This document shows positions 1 to 9,679 of a stretch of DNA of 64,000 nucleotides, piece after piece. Both the position numbers and the translations under genes were made by a program. This DNA comes from Bog-756 sp963699085 (GTDB taxonomy: Bacteria; Actinomycetota; Acidimicrobiia; Acidimicrobiales; RAAP-2). Each line of letters opens with the position of its first letter. Position 1 is the first letter of the stretch. The notes under the pieces are model-generated. The model was not told the DNA's origin and ran no database searches. It saw nothing but the letters and a program-made list of their open reading frames with translations. The stretch is from the NCBI GenBank assembly GCA_963699085.1, contig CAVOTH010000004.1, forward strand, positions 1,178,001 through 1,242,000, written 5' to 3'.

Positions 1-1022
1 GAAGTCCCGTAGCTGACCGAGCTGGGGGGTGACGCAACCAGGGTGGTCGTGGTGCCGATTGAAGATCCGGTCACGGTATAGGGCACCGAGGTGCTGGTGG
101 AGCCCGAGTAGTTGGTACCTGTTGCTGGGGTGAACACGGCGGTGAGTGGGTCACTGCCCGACGGGAGGTCGGTCGTGGTCAGGGTCGCCTCTGCGTTGCT
201 CCCGACCGGTGCCGGGCTGCCCACATCGGTGCCGTTCTCCTTGAACTGCACCGTGCCGCCTTGGGGCGACGAACCGTCGGAGTCGGTGACGGTGGCGGTG
301 AGGGTCACGCTGGACCCTTGGACCGAGGTCGTCGGCGGGGATGCGCTCAGGCTGACCGAGGTTCCTACCGGGCTGGCGATCGGGTAGGCCAGCGTCCAGG
401 TGTTGTTGGAGGTGTCGATATCGATGTCAGCGGCGTTCTCCACTGCACCGTTGGACCCGGTGCCACTGGTGATCACCCGGACCTGGTAGTACCCCGGATC
501 GGGATTGCTCGAATCGGGATTGGCGGTCAGGAAGGTATTGAGGCTCTCCTCGGCGTTGGCGGTGAACACCGGCAAGGTGCCGGCGCTGGCCAGGTTCGAG
601 GGTGCAGTGGTGGCCGGGAAGTAGGTGGCGGAGTTGCCCAGGGTGAACTTGGTCCATCCGCTCGGGTCAGAGGCCGCCGGAATGGCGATGTAGAGATCCG
701 CCTTCACCCCGCCGGTGGCGGTGGATCCCTCGACGTAGGCGGCGAAGGGGGAGGCGGTGGACCCTCCGGTGATCTGTTGGCCTAGCGAGTTGTAGAAGGT
801 CAGGCTGCCGACGGCACCGTAGGCGGCAGGATTCGCATAGCTCCCGTAGGTTGCGCCGTCGGTCGGGTTGAAGGTGTCCCACGGGGGTGGGGTGGTGGCA
901 TCCGCACCGGACCGCTGAACCCCGATGGTCAGCACCGACCCGAGGGTCGCCACCACCACGACGATCACCAGCAGGGCAGACCTGGCCGTCGTTGCGAACT
1001 TCGTCTTGCTCTGCTTTTTCAT
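1..1022 (-). CDS. Secreted Ig-like repeat surface protein (C-terminus beyond window edge)
   Basis: Partial: about 340 codons are visible and the frame stays open to base 1. The start is the ATG at 1022, preceded by purine-rich GAAGGG and GAGGG tracts. A basic N-terminus (MKKQSKTKF) and a hydrophobic helix to about residue 36 look like a Sec signal peptide. Residues about 40-200 form a module nearly repeated in the gene at 3331-5529, with shared pieces such as LTFYNSLGQQITGG and NPDPGYYQVR. A bacterial Ig-like domain (TLTATVTDSDGSSPQG type) follows and another begins at the edge. It is last in a minus-strand run of exported proteins. Function is inferred as cell-surface; no catalytic motif is visible. 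Confidence 0.75.
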   Translation of the reverse strand, partial: MKKQSKTKFATTARSALLVIVVVVATLGSVLTIGVQRSGADATTPPPWDTFNPTDGATYGSYANPAAYGAVGSLTFYNSLGQQITGGSTASPFAAYVEGSTATGGVKADLYIAIPAASDPSGWTKFTLGNSATYFPATTAPSNLASAGTLPVFTANAEESLNTFLTANPDSSNPDPGYYQVRVITSGTGSNGAVENAADIDIDTSNNTWTLAYPIASPVGTSVSLSASPPTTSVQGSSVTLTATVTDSDGSSPQGGTVQFKENGTDVGSPAPVGSNAEATLTTTDLPSGSDPLTAVFTPATGTNYSGSTSTSVPYTVTGSSIGTTTTLVASPPSSVSYGT

Positions 1023-1122
1023 TTCCCTCTGCATTCCCTTCGGCGAACTGTCTGGATTGAGAACGTTGCCCCGTTGACTGATGGATCTGACTGATGAACT
1101 GCCGATGATCTGTCGAACCCAT

Positions 1123-2013
1123 CTAGGGATGCGACGTTCGTCTCCTGCCCCTGATTACGAAAACTGTCGCGATCACGATGAGGATCACCGCCGCGACGGC
1201 CAACAGCACGAGGAGGGTCGTGTTGGAAGACTTGGACACAGCCGCCACTGGTTGCGTCCCGGCATCTGCCGTGGCCCCATCCCCCTTATCCCTAGAGGAA
1301 GAGTGTACACCGCCGGTCGCGCTTTTGGCGCCGGTCGCCGGCGACGAATCCGATGAACTTTTGGCCCCCGGCGAGGACGAAGACGGCGATCCCGAGCCTG
1401 CATTGGCGGCGGAGACGCCCGGAAGGGCATCCTCGGTGGATACCGCCTGACCTGCGGTGCAGTCGACTGAGGCCCCGCCGACCGCCTGCCACGTGCTCCC
1501 GGAGATGTACAGATCCAGAGCGGGATAGGTCAGCACCTGCGGTTGCTTGCCAGGGGCACCGAGGAACAGCCTGAGCTCGATGAACCCATCCCACTTGGGA
1601 GGGAACACGTCCAAGAACTGCGAGAGGGAAAGATCCCGGCTGGTGGCGGCGGCCATGGGATGTGCCGGGTTGGAGTACTGGGACGTGCCTGTGATCTGTT
1701 CCCCACTCCAGTATCCAGACGGCAGATTCGGTATCGGCTGGTAGGCGTACAGCGTCGCCGTCCGGCCGGTCCCACTGACCGAGGACGGTGCGGCCACGCT
1801 CGAGACCACCTTCGGGGCGAACGGAGTGGTGGCGATGTTGCCGCTGGTGACCTGCTGATTCTGCTGATTGCAGATCCCGATGGAGCCGGCAGCGTTCGGA
1901 TCCGAGTAAGGGACTGCCGGCGCAGCGCCCGCCGGCATCACAATCCCGGCCAGTCCCACGGACGCCAGTGAGAGCGCGGCCAAGGCCCGCGTAGCGGCGG
2001 TCGACGCCCTCAT
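1123..2013 (-). CDS. Exported protein with C-terminal membrane anchor, unknown function
   Basis: 296 aa. The N-terminus has a signal peptide (Arg near the start, Ala/Leu-rich core, cleavage probably after AGAA near residue 31). The middle is a unique extracellular domain with two Cys. Residues about 205-255 are a Ser/Ala/Gly-rich low-complexity stalk, followed by a hydrophobic helix (residues ~262-286) and a basic tail RGRRRTSHP, the arrangement of a wall-spanning anchored protein. No LPXTG motif is visible. The ATG overlaps the stop of the upstream DUF916 gene (ATGA), with GAGGT as ribosome-binding site, so the two are probably translationally coupled. This suggests a partner role in the same surface complex. 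I do not recognise a family. Confidence 0.75.
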   Translation of the reverse strand: MRASTAATRALAALSLASVGLAGIVMPAGAAPAVPYSDPNAAGSIGICNQQNQQVTSGNIATTPFAPKVVSSVAAPSSVSGTGRTATLYAYQPIPNLPSGYWSGEQITGTSQYSNPAHPMAAATSRDLSLSQFLDVFPPKWDGFIELRLFLGAPGKQPQVLTYPALDLYISGSTWQAVGGASVDCTAGQAVSTEDALPGVSAANAGSGSPSSSSPGAKSSSDSSPATGAKSATGGVHSSSRDKGDGATADAGTQPVAAVSKSSNTTLLVLLAVAAVILIVIATVFVIRGRRRTSHP

Positions 2014-3165
2014 GCCGGTACCTCAGACTGCGGCACGGATGCAGGCACCTGATCGGAACCGGGTGCCGTGGCACTCGCACGGTTCGGCGAGCGACGAGAG
2101 TGCTGCCCACCCTTGGCTGAGCGATGTGAGCGCCTCCGTCGGTACAGGTAGAGGACGACGATCAACCCGATGACGATGACGATCAGCGTCCATGGGATGG
2201 TCCACAGCCAGACCGAAGCGGATGCAGTCACAGCACGGGTCAATTTGCCGGTGGCCAGCACCGTCGGCGTGGCGCTTACAACCTCATGGCTGAGGAGCTG
2301 TGGCCACACACCGGGCACCGTGACCTGCTCCGATATCGAGGCCTGCGGCAACAGGAGGGCCGCCTTGGGGATGTGCACCACCCGCTTCGAGCCGAGCAGG
2401 CCGGTCACGGTCACGGTCTGGTTGACGGCCAGGTCGACGTTGCCGGAGTTGGTGAGCACGTAGCTCGTCTCGACGTGGCCCTGACCTACCGGATTGAGCG
2501 TGCCCTCGTATGCGGAGTGGAGTCCGCTGAGAGTCAACTTGGCTACCAGCGGCCCGGAGACCTGGATGTACACCCTGGTCCCGACCCGCTGGTCCAGCAC
2601 CACGACCTGCCCTGTGGCGTTGGTGCCCCGAGTCTGCAGGGATGCGATGATGCCGGCGACGTGATCACCCGGCGATGTCTTGAACGGGACTCGGATCGTG
2701 AGCGGCACGAGCACTTGACCAGGCCCCGAGGTTGTCTTGGCCGGAACAACCACAGTGGCGTACTGGGCCGGTATTGCGATCCAGGATCCCGTTGCGGTGG
2801 GCGTGACATTGGCGGGCAGCAGACCAAATCCACCGGCGGTCGTTTCGATGGCGTCGGTGGCGTAGACCTGCAGTGTCAACGGCACTGTGGAGTAGTTGAC
2901 AACGGCGACGTGGTCGAAGACCACGCCACCCGGGGTAGCCCCGATGGTGAAGTTCGAACGGACAGCCTGACCACTGCCATTGGCCGGAAGGACGCCGAAG
3001 GTCACCCGGCCGGTCGGCACAGGCGACTGCCGACGCCGGCGGTGCTGAGTTGAGGATCCCGAGGAGTAGGGCGGCAAAAGCGACGGCGACCAGGGATCGG
3101 AGCACGAGCGAACCAATGTCGCTGCGCTGTGGGATCTCTCTCGTCGCCGATGCAGGGTTGTTCAT
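2010..3165 (-). CDS. DUF916-type (WxL-interacting) membrane-anchored protein, one apparent frameshift
   Basis: The body (365 or so residues) matches the DUF916 pattern: an N-terminal Ig-like fold beginning TFGVLPANGSG, a proline-rich edge strand, and PFKTSPGDHVAGIIASLQT. It ends in one transmembrane helix (WTLIVIVIGLIVVLYLY) and a cytoplasmic basic tail. The signal peptide (MNNPASATREIPQR, then VAVAFAALLLG and ending PASA) lies in a different frame from ATG 3165, so an indel near 3025-3040 is inferred. In Firmicutes, DUF916 proteins bind peptidoglycan and WxL proteins. The neighbour at 3331-5529 ends in a WxL-like domain, which supports that role here. The end overlaps the next start by ATGA. 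Function is inferred from family and context. Confidence 0.75.
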
Positions 3166-3269
3166 ACTCTACTAAACCTATCGTACTTGTTCGGTATTTC
3201 GTAAGCGCGTTTTCGGAATTTTCTGAGAGCCCGAAGATCCGCCTCAACGTAGGGTTCTCCTCAACAAAC

Positions 3270-3310
3270 AAGGAGCGGGCAACCGGCCAAAAGGCCGGCG
3301 CCCGCTCCTT
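3270..3310 (-). terminator. Hairpin terminator after the WxL-like protein gene
   Basis: An 11-bp perfect outer stem (AAGGAGCGGGC with GCCCGCTCCTT) encloses a second stem (CCGGCC-AAAA-GGCCGG). It starts 20 bases beyond the stop at 3331. On the minus strand it is followed by a T-rich stretch (TTGTTTGTTG). It separates the WxL-like gene from the DUF916 gene, so the two may be separate transcripts or linked by read-through. Confidence 0.75.
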
Positions 3311-3330
3311 GGGTGCGGTTTGCTGACTGG

Positions 3331-5529
3331 TTACGAGATGGTGAAGGTCAGCGTGGCCGTATAGGTACCGGCCGGGGTCGAGGACGGTGCCACAAGGTTG
3401 AGGACACCGTCGACGTAGATGGAGCCGATACCGAAGCCAGGGGCATTGGAGGTGGTCGCAGCAAACTGGTGCGCGTCCGCCGTCCCGCTCGGGCTGACAT
3501 CGGAGAAGGCCTGGAGGCCATCGGTACCACCGGCGCCGGCGGCGTAGGAATCAGCCGTGCCCAACCCGGTGTCGGTCACGCTCTGGGTCGCGACATCGGA
3601 CGCCGTCAACGAGTTACCGGGGATCGACACTGGCGTGACATTGGTCAGCGTCAGGTTCTGCCCGTTGATCGTGTTGGTGCCACTGGTGAAGTCGGTGGTC
3701 TGAGCGAATGCCACCCAGCCCGTTCCGGCTGCCTGGGTGTCGGTGATGGACACGCCAGCACCCGGGTCGGATGCACTGCCGAACGGAGCCGACGCCGAGA
3801 AGGTGGCGGTGGCCGGGTTCAGGACTGCGTTACCCAGGTTGAACGGGTTCGTAGCGGTATACGGCGTCGAGATGTACAGACCACCGGCCGGAATACTGAC
3901 CTCGAGGTTCTGCGGGTCAGGAGCCCCGGCGGCGGGGAGTGCCGTGAACAGCACACCGGAAGACGTCGACGGGAGGTACGACGGCGCTGCGCCCCGTACA
4001 CCGCGATCAGGTTGTGCGCACCCACTGCGAAGTCCGTGGCAGGGGTACCGCCATCACCGAAGGTCAACGAGGCAACGCCCCCAACCAACGGAACAGCGGC
4101 ACCGAGCTGCACGCTCGAGCCGGAGACCGTACCGGAGGTCGAAGCTCCGTTGTCGTAGAAGGTCACCGAACCAGTGGGCGTCTGGCCCGAATTCGTGGTG
4201 TCCACAACGGCTGCGTTGATGGTGATGTTGGTGTCGGCTGGCGCCACACTCGGATTGACCGAGAGCGAAGTCGACGTGGCATCGCCTGCCGGGTTCACGG
4301 TGAAGGTCTCATTTCCCGTTGACGATGCGTATCCGGCAGGCGCGCTGTACACCGCACTGAGTGCATTTGCCCCGAGTCCCAACGAGCTCGTCGTGTACGT
4401 AGCCGTATAGGGCGCCGTGGCTGTCAGAGCAACGCCGCTCTCACCCGCGATCGGCGTGCCGGCATTTTCAAACGTGACGGTGCCGGTCGGAACGCTGCTG
4501 TCCGCATCCGAGACGGTGGCGGTGAAGGTCACCGACGACCCTGTGGTCGCCGAGCTTGCCGGGACCGAGGTCAGCGTGGTGGTGGTCCCCACCGGAGCCG
4601 TCACGTTGTAGGACACCGGGGCACTGGTGGAACCCGAGTAATTGATACCGGTAGCCGGGGTGAACACCGCAGTCAGCGAGTCGCTCCCCTGTGCCAAGGC
4701 GGTCGACGACAGAGTCGCCTGTCCGTTGCTCCCGACCGTGGCGGGGCTGCCCAGGGCGGTGCCATTCTGCTTGAACTGCACCGTGCCGCCCTGCGGCGAC
4801 GATCCGTCGGCATCGGTGACCGTGGCGGTGAGGGTCACGCTCGTCCCAGCGACCTGCGGGCTGGGCGGGGTTGCTCCCAGGCTGACCGACGTACCCACGG
4901 CGCTCGACGGTCGGATACGCCAGCGTCCAGGTGTTGTTCGTGGTGTCGATCAGGACGTCGGCAGCATTCTCCACCGTCCCATTCGCTCCCGTACCGCTTG
5001 TGATCTCACGGACCTGGTAGTACCCCGGATCCGGATTACCCGAGTCGGGATTGGCGGTTACGAAGGAGTTCAGGGACACCTCTGAACCGGAGCCGGTGAA
5101 CAACGGCAGAGTGCCGGCGCTGGCGAGATTTGAAGGTGCGCTGGCGTTCGGGAAGGTGCTGGCCGAGTTGCCCAGCGTGAGCTGGGTCCATCCACTCGGG
5201 TCAGATGCCGACGGAATGGCGAAATAGAGCTGCGCCTTGGTCCCGCCGGTCGCATCAGATCCCTCTACAAAGGCCGCGAACGGAGATGCGGTGGATCCTC
5301 CGGTGATCTGCTGGCCCAGCGAATTGTAGAAGGTCAGGCCACCGACTGCGCCGTAGGCAGCTGGATTGGCATTGCTGCCGTAGGTGGCGCCGTCCGTTGG
5401 GCTGAACGTGTCCCACGGGGGTGGGGTCGTCGAATCAGCGTACGACGCTGTCGACACGCCCACAATCAGGGTCCCCCCTGCGGCTACCATGATGGTGGCC
5501 GCAGTGAGGGCTCGAAAGAGCTTTCTCAT
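3331..5529 (-). CDS. Secreted Ig-repeat protein with C-terminal WxL-like domain, two apparent frameshifts
   Basis: ATG at 5529 with GGAAG upstream; signal peptide MRKLFRALTAATIMVAAGGT with cleavage near ASYA. Domain order: the N-terminal module shared with the gene at 1-1022; three Ig-like repeats (VTLTATVTDADGSSP, VTFTATVSDADSSVP, and one starting STSLSVNPSVAPADTN); then a C-terminal domain. That last domain contains ITDTQAAGTGWVAFAQTTDF and ends GTYTATLTFTIS, which parallels the WxL fold (TDxRGTGxGWxL and YTxTLTWTLS) although the W-x-L triplets are degenerate. The frame shifts near 4905 and near 3985; the second is in a GGGGCG run, and both resume the same protein, so sequence error is likely. 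Probable role: non-covalent cell-wall display. Confidence 0.75.
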
Positions 5530-5682
5530 GTTACTGACTTCCTTTTCTCTTCTCAGATTTGGATTGGTCTTGCGGTACTGGCCGGTCCGGGCCGGGGGCA
5601 CGCTCATTGCCGATCGTGCATCCCAGGCCCGGGTCCCGGCCGGTTTACAGGTGCAGCCTGCGCTGCGAACTGCCGTTTGCGG

Positions 5683-6900
5683 TTAGCTGATCTCGCCCTT
5701 GTCGGCGTAGACCGGAGTGACTCCGGAGTCGAGGATCAAGGTCTGGGCTGCTCCCGTGTCGATGTACGGCGGCACGCCGACGTTGGGGGTGGCCAGGCTC
5801 CATCCGTCGGCACCGGCGAACAGGTAGTCCGCCCAGTTGATGGTCGAGCCCGGCTCAATCAGAGACGACGCTCCCGTATCGGCCAGGTCGGACTGGTGAA
5901 TGTCGATGTAGTCCGTGACTGTGGTAGTGGCCGCAGTGGACAGCAGCTGGATCGGCGCCGAATACTGATTCTGCACCGGGTAGGACAGCCCCGCATCGGT
6001 GGAGTTGAACCCAGGCTCACCTGGAATGAGCGGGAAGTACGGCTCTCCCGGTCCCGGTGTCGTCCCCGGGGTGGTGGCCCCCACGATCAGGTGGTACCTG
6101 GCCTCGGAGAACGGAACGATGGCGTTCGCCGAACTCGCGTTCAGCGTGATCGCCGTGGGATCGTTCTGCTCCACATACTGCACCACTGCGTTGTCCGGCG
6201 TAATCGGAGTACCACCGCCGAGCGTCGTCAGGAACGTCTTGGTGATTGCCGAGCTGGCAGGAGGCAGGAGCGGCACGATGGTGGCCGAACTGGTGCCACC
6301 GACCTGCGTCCAGGTGGTGTACGTGCCCAGATAGATACCTTTGAGCTGGGCAATGGTCAGACCCGACGGAGCGTTCGTCGTGGAGTCGGCCACGACCGAG
6401 ACGGTGTCCGTCCCGAACTCGTACTCGTGGAGCGGATCGGAAGTCTGGGTATTGCTGCTCGTCAACCCGGTGCTACTGGCGATGAAGTTGATGTCCTCGG
6501 GACTCGTAGTGTCTTGCTCGAACGCAGTGATGGCGTTCCCACTGCTGTTGGTCCGCTGAACCGGGAACTCACCGTCCTTGAGTACGGTCGTCGGATCCTC
6601 TGCAGTTCCCGAGTTGGTCCCCGCGGACGTGCCGTAGTAGGCGGCCCGTCCGTTGGCATCTCCTTCTGCATCGAATGTGACCAGGCGCTTCTGGTTACCC
6701 GCGGCATTGAAGCCCGGGTCGCCGTCGGCGTCACCGTTGGCCAGGAAATCGAGCGAGAACTGCGGGGTGTCTCCGCTGATCCCGACCAGGTCGTACGGCG
6801 TGGCCGCGTAGTCGGCACCGGCCACCCCGGATCGCATGATCGGCAGCACCGACGCAGCCATGGCGACCAAGGCAATCCTTCCAATCTTCTTCTTGTTCAC
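5683..6900 (-). CDS. PstS-like periplasmic/secreted substrate-binding protein
   Basis: 405 aa; GTG start at 6900 with AGAGGAG seven bases upstream. Basic N-terminus, hydrophobic core, cleavage near GVAGADYA. The layout is that of a phosphate-type (cluster D) binding protein. It has an early strand with YDLVGISGDTP, the phrase LTIAQLKGIYLGTYTTWTQVGG that in PstS families precedes the hinge, and PASSAITKTFLTTLGG after it. It lacks the SGT and DGS phosphate-binding signatures I would expect, so the ligand is uncertain. No ABC permease or ATPase genes are nearby. It heads a run of surface proteins and could be a stand-alone exported binding protein or an adhesin using the same fold. Confidence 0.7.
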   Translation of the reverse strand: MNKKKIGRIALVAMAASVLPIMRSGVAGADYAATPYDLVGISGDTPQFSLDFLANGDADGDPGFNAAGNQKRLVTFDAEGDANGRAAYYGTSAGTNSGTAEDPTTVLKDGEFPVQRTNSSGNAITAFEQDTTSPEDINFIASSTGLTSSNTQTSDPLHEYEFGTDTVSVVADSTTNAPSGLTIAQLKGIYLGTYTTWTQVGGTSSATIVPLLPPASSAITKTFLTTLGGGTPITPDNAVVQYVEQNDPTAITLNASSANAIVPFSEARYHLIVGATTPGTTPGPGEPYFPLIPGEPGFNSTDAGLSYPVQNQYSAPIQLLSTAATTTVTDYIDIHQSDLADTGASSLIEPGSTINWADYLFAGADGWSLATPNVGVPPYIDTGAAQTLILDSGVTPVYADKGEIS

Positions 6901-7269
6901 CGGCTACTCCTCTCGCCCGTCGCTGTCACTGTCGCAGTACTCATGAACTGACTCCTTCTTGCTCTTCTCGTCCGATGGAGCCCCGACATGGGGACAGTTA
7001 CCCATCATTCCTATAAACCCGACTAGTTATATCAGGTTTGGGAACTGTACAGATGGGGAAGGGAGGAGTCAATCAAATCTGGGCAATGCGGCGCGGAGTG
7101 TCGGCGGACCCACGCTGCGTCAATTAATTGGCCTCATTTGGTGGTCTTTTGCCCCGAATCGGACCGGCAGGTGTTGGCCGATTCGAGGACGGCACCAGCC
7201 CTCGAGACAGCCATCGGGGGACGTCTGCGGCACCAGGCGGCGGTGGGTCAGATCCGCTCCACTACCGAC
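6901..7269. other. Intergenic region upstream of the PstS-like gene
   Basis: About 370 bases with no gene I can support. It is less GC-rich than its surroundings around 6990-7060 (TATAAACCCGACTAGTTATA). The minus-strand complement offers TATAAC-like hexamers for a promoter reading toward 6900, but no -35/-10 pair stands out. Plus-strand open frames here lack family resemblance and codon bias. Confidence 0.4.
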
Positions 7270-8840
7270 CTATCCGGAGGCTTTGGCCACCCGCCCGACC
7301 ACTGCCGCGTAGGCCGACGCGAAGTCGGTCCCAGTCATCGTCGCGCCCGGCGAAGAGGACTGCAGGACTGTTGCCGTACGTCCGCCGATGATAAACGCAT
7401 CTTCGACAACCGAGGTTTGCTGGTTGGTGAGCGTGAATGTGGTCGAGTACGCGAACACTTTCACCCCTGGAGGTGCCGACAGCGTCTCCATCTGCACCTG
7501 TGCGGTGACCGGCGCCGCAGCAGCTGCCTGATATTGGCCGTAACAGGTGGTGAAGTCGGTGTCTTCGAACGGCGCGGCCAGTGTCTGTGCATCCTCCGTC
7601 GAGTCCATCACTCGAGTGGAGGAGAACATCTGCGCCATGGGCACCGACCCACTCTGGAAGGTCGGGGATTTGACCCAGGCGATCTGATCTGTGGATGCCA
7701 TAGTGCCGAGCCAGCCCTCCATCACCGCGGCCGGCTGTCGAATGCACGCGGCCAACGTCTGGGCCGCCTTGAGGCGGGCATCAGGTAGCGCAGGTGGAGG
7801 GATGGCGGAAGGGGTCGTGGCTTGGACCCATCCAGCGGGAAGATCGCTGAATCGGAGGTTGATCGACGTGGCCAATGCGACGTCGGCGGGCGAAGCACCC
7901 GTGGACGAGGACGCCGGCTGTACCAGGAGGTAGATGGCGGCGCCGATCAGAACCACGGCAATGACAGCCAACACGAGCACGGGCGCCTTCCATTTTCCGT
8001 CTGTCCGGGAATGAGCTGATGGCTGATCGGCCCATGGAGCCACTGGAGCCAAAACGACGGGTTCGGTCACGGCGGAGTAGGCATCGGTAGCGCCCAAGGG
8101 AGTCTCCGGACCAACGGCCTCAGGCACCCAGGGTTCCGCCCATTCCGACGGAGCGACCTCCACGGGCAGGTGGGTTGGCAACACGTTTCGGCCGTCGGGG
8201 CCTCGGCACTGGAGATCGGCCAGACCGGTGTGGCCGCGGGTGCTGGGGGCGGGGGCGGAGCGTACGAAGGTGCCGGGGGTCGTGCCGGTGCCGACGCCGC
8301 GTCTTCCGCCGCAAGTCGGGGCGGAGCAGGCACAGACCCCGCAGGTTCGCCTGGCGCGATGGGAGTTGTCCTGGCGACCCTGGTGATCGATGCTGCGGCG
8401 GCAGCTCCCCACGAATCGTCAGCGGCGATCGCCGCCTCACCAGCGACGGTGGCCGTCCCCACAGAAGCAGTCCCGGGTTGCGGTGCCACCTTGTATCGAT
8501 GGAGCCACATGGGAATGGCTTGCTTGAGATACGCAACCTGGCTCGGGTCAATTCTGTCCGACGCCAGCAGGAACTGGATCCTCTCCCCCGCCGACCAGAA
8601 CTCGAGTATTGCCGCAGTCCGTCCGTCGGCCAGCGTGACGTTCTCGCCGACCCAGCCGGTTTCGAGATAGCGCCACTCCAGAAGTCGCTGGCTCGGAGGC
8701 TCAGCTACCCGCACGGTGACACCGATGGTAGCGAACACGAGGCTCATTTCCGTCGTGGCGGCGCGTTGATCCGCTCCAACCGACGCGACACCTGGCAGAA
8801 GGATGCCCTCCGCCGGTAGCTCGCCGATTCCGATGGTCAT
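7270..8840 (-). CDS. Single-pass membrane protein with secreted C-terminal domain, one apparent frameshift
   Basis: ATG at 8840 with GGGAGG upstream. The N-terminal ~130 residues form a compact cytoplasmic domain (LLEWRYLETGWVGENVTL, YLKQAIPMWLHRYKV). A Pro/Ala-rich linker follows (PAPSYAPPPPPAPAATP). The frame then changes near 8190 and continues with VAPSEWAEPWVPEAVG, a transmembrane helix (VLVLAVIAVVLIGAAIYLLV) and a ~210-residue extracellular domain with two Cys (AACIRQP, TTCYGQY). Both halves have good codon use, so an indel in one gene is likelier than two genes. I do not recognise the family. The cytoplasmic head, proline linker and secreted sensor-like tail suggest an actinobacterial envelope protein of unknown role. 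Confidence 0.6.
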
Positions 8841-9048
8841 GTTCCTCCCTGAACGGCCGAGCGCCGGTGGCGACAGTCTTCGTACGCGGTCATTGATTTT
8901 GACAGTGCTTCAGCCGGATCACCGGTGATGGTCGCATCGATGCAGCCCCGAACCGACCACTGGGGCTCGAGGAGCGGCTACCTGGAGACCCCCATGTCGA
9001 TCATGCGATGGATGCCTGGAACCGTCGAGTCGCTGTCCGGTCGGCGGG

Positions 9049-9489
9049 CTAACGCCGTCTCCTCGGGTTGCATCCGTCGAGGACCTCGGCCCTCATCGCC
9101 GCACTGGCCGGAGCCGCCGTATGCCCATCGAGGACCCAGAAGCCGTCCTGTGATGCCGGGGGCGCACCGGTGTTGGTGGTGACCACCATGAGTCCATCCT
9201 CCACGCGGATGAACACGGTCGGAGGGATCGCCACGGAGATGTCACCGCTCACCGTGGGGGCGGGATTGCTGCCGGCCGACCCACCGGGGTACACCGAGGT
9301 CGGCTGGTCCGGGATCACCAGCACGCAGGGTCCGTTGCCCGGCTTGTTCGGGTAACCGCCCGTGGCCGGTGCGGCGCCTACAGATGTGCTCCAGGTGCCA
9401 GGTCCGATCACCCCGGTCGCCGTGACGACCATGACGGCAACCGGCACCAGCAGGGCGATAGGCACTGCGAGCAGGCGTCGGGAGCGCAT
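9049..9489 (-). CDS. Small secreted protein, unknown function
   Basis: 146 aa from ATG 9489 (MRSRRLLAVPIALLVPVAV). The frame is open further upstream, but the signal peptide argues for this internal start. After a hydrophobic core ending near residue 38 the mature part is about 105 residues with two Cys (GPCVLVI, LDGCNPRRRR) and a central strand-rich segment (GDISVAIPPTVFIRVEDGLMVV). It ends in four arginines. It is divergent from the formate-THF ligase gene. No family recognised; codon bias and signal peptide make it credible. Confidence 0.55.
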   Translation of the reverse strand: MRSRRLLAVPIALLVPVAVMVVTATGVIGPGTWSTSVGAAPATGGYPNKPGNGPCVLVIPDQPTSVYPGGSAGSNPAPTVSGDISVAIPPTVFIRVEDGLMVVTTNTGAPPASQDGFWVLDGHTAAPASAAMRAEVLDGCNPRRRR

Positions 9490-9679
9490 ATCGGGACTAT
9501 CGGCACCCGGCCGGGCGTGCTTGATCTGGGCGCCGGCTACCAGATATCGATATGCGGCAGGCAGCCTGCCGCCACCAGGTGGGCTGGAACTACGACCTCG
9601 CACTACAGTCCGCCACAGTCCGCCACAGTCCTGCCCAGCGAGACCCCCGCACCTGCCCCGCATCCGAGATAAGGACGAG

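Noticed and set aside
1123..2013. Sortase-anchored (LPXTG) protein
   Set aside because: The C-terminal helix and basic tail fit, but no LPXTG-like pentapeptide precedes the helix and no sortase gene is in the window.
5677..6951. Plus-strand open frame of 424 codons opposite the PstS-like gene
   Set aside because: Arg/Gly-rich composition and no motifs; the minus-strand gene has a signal peptide, ribosome-binding site and recognisable fold.
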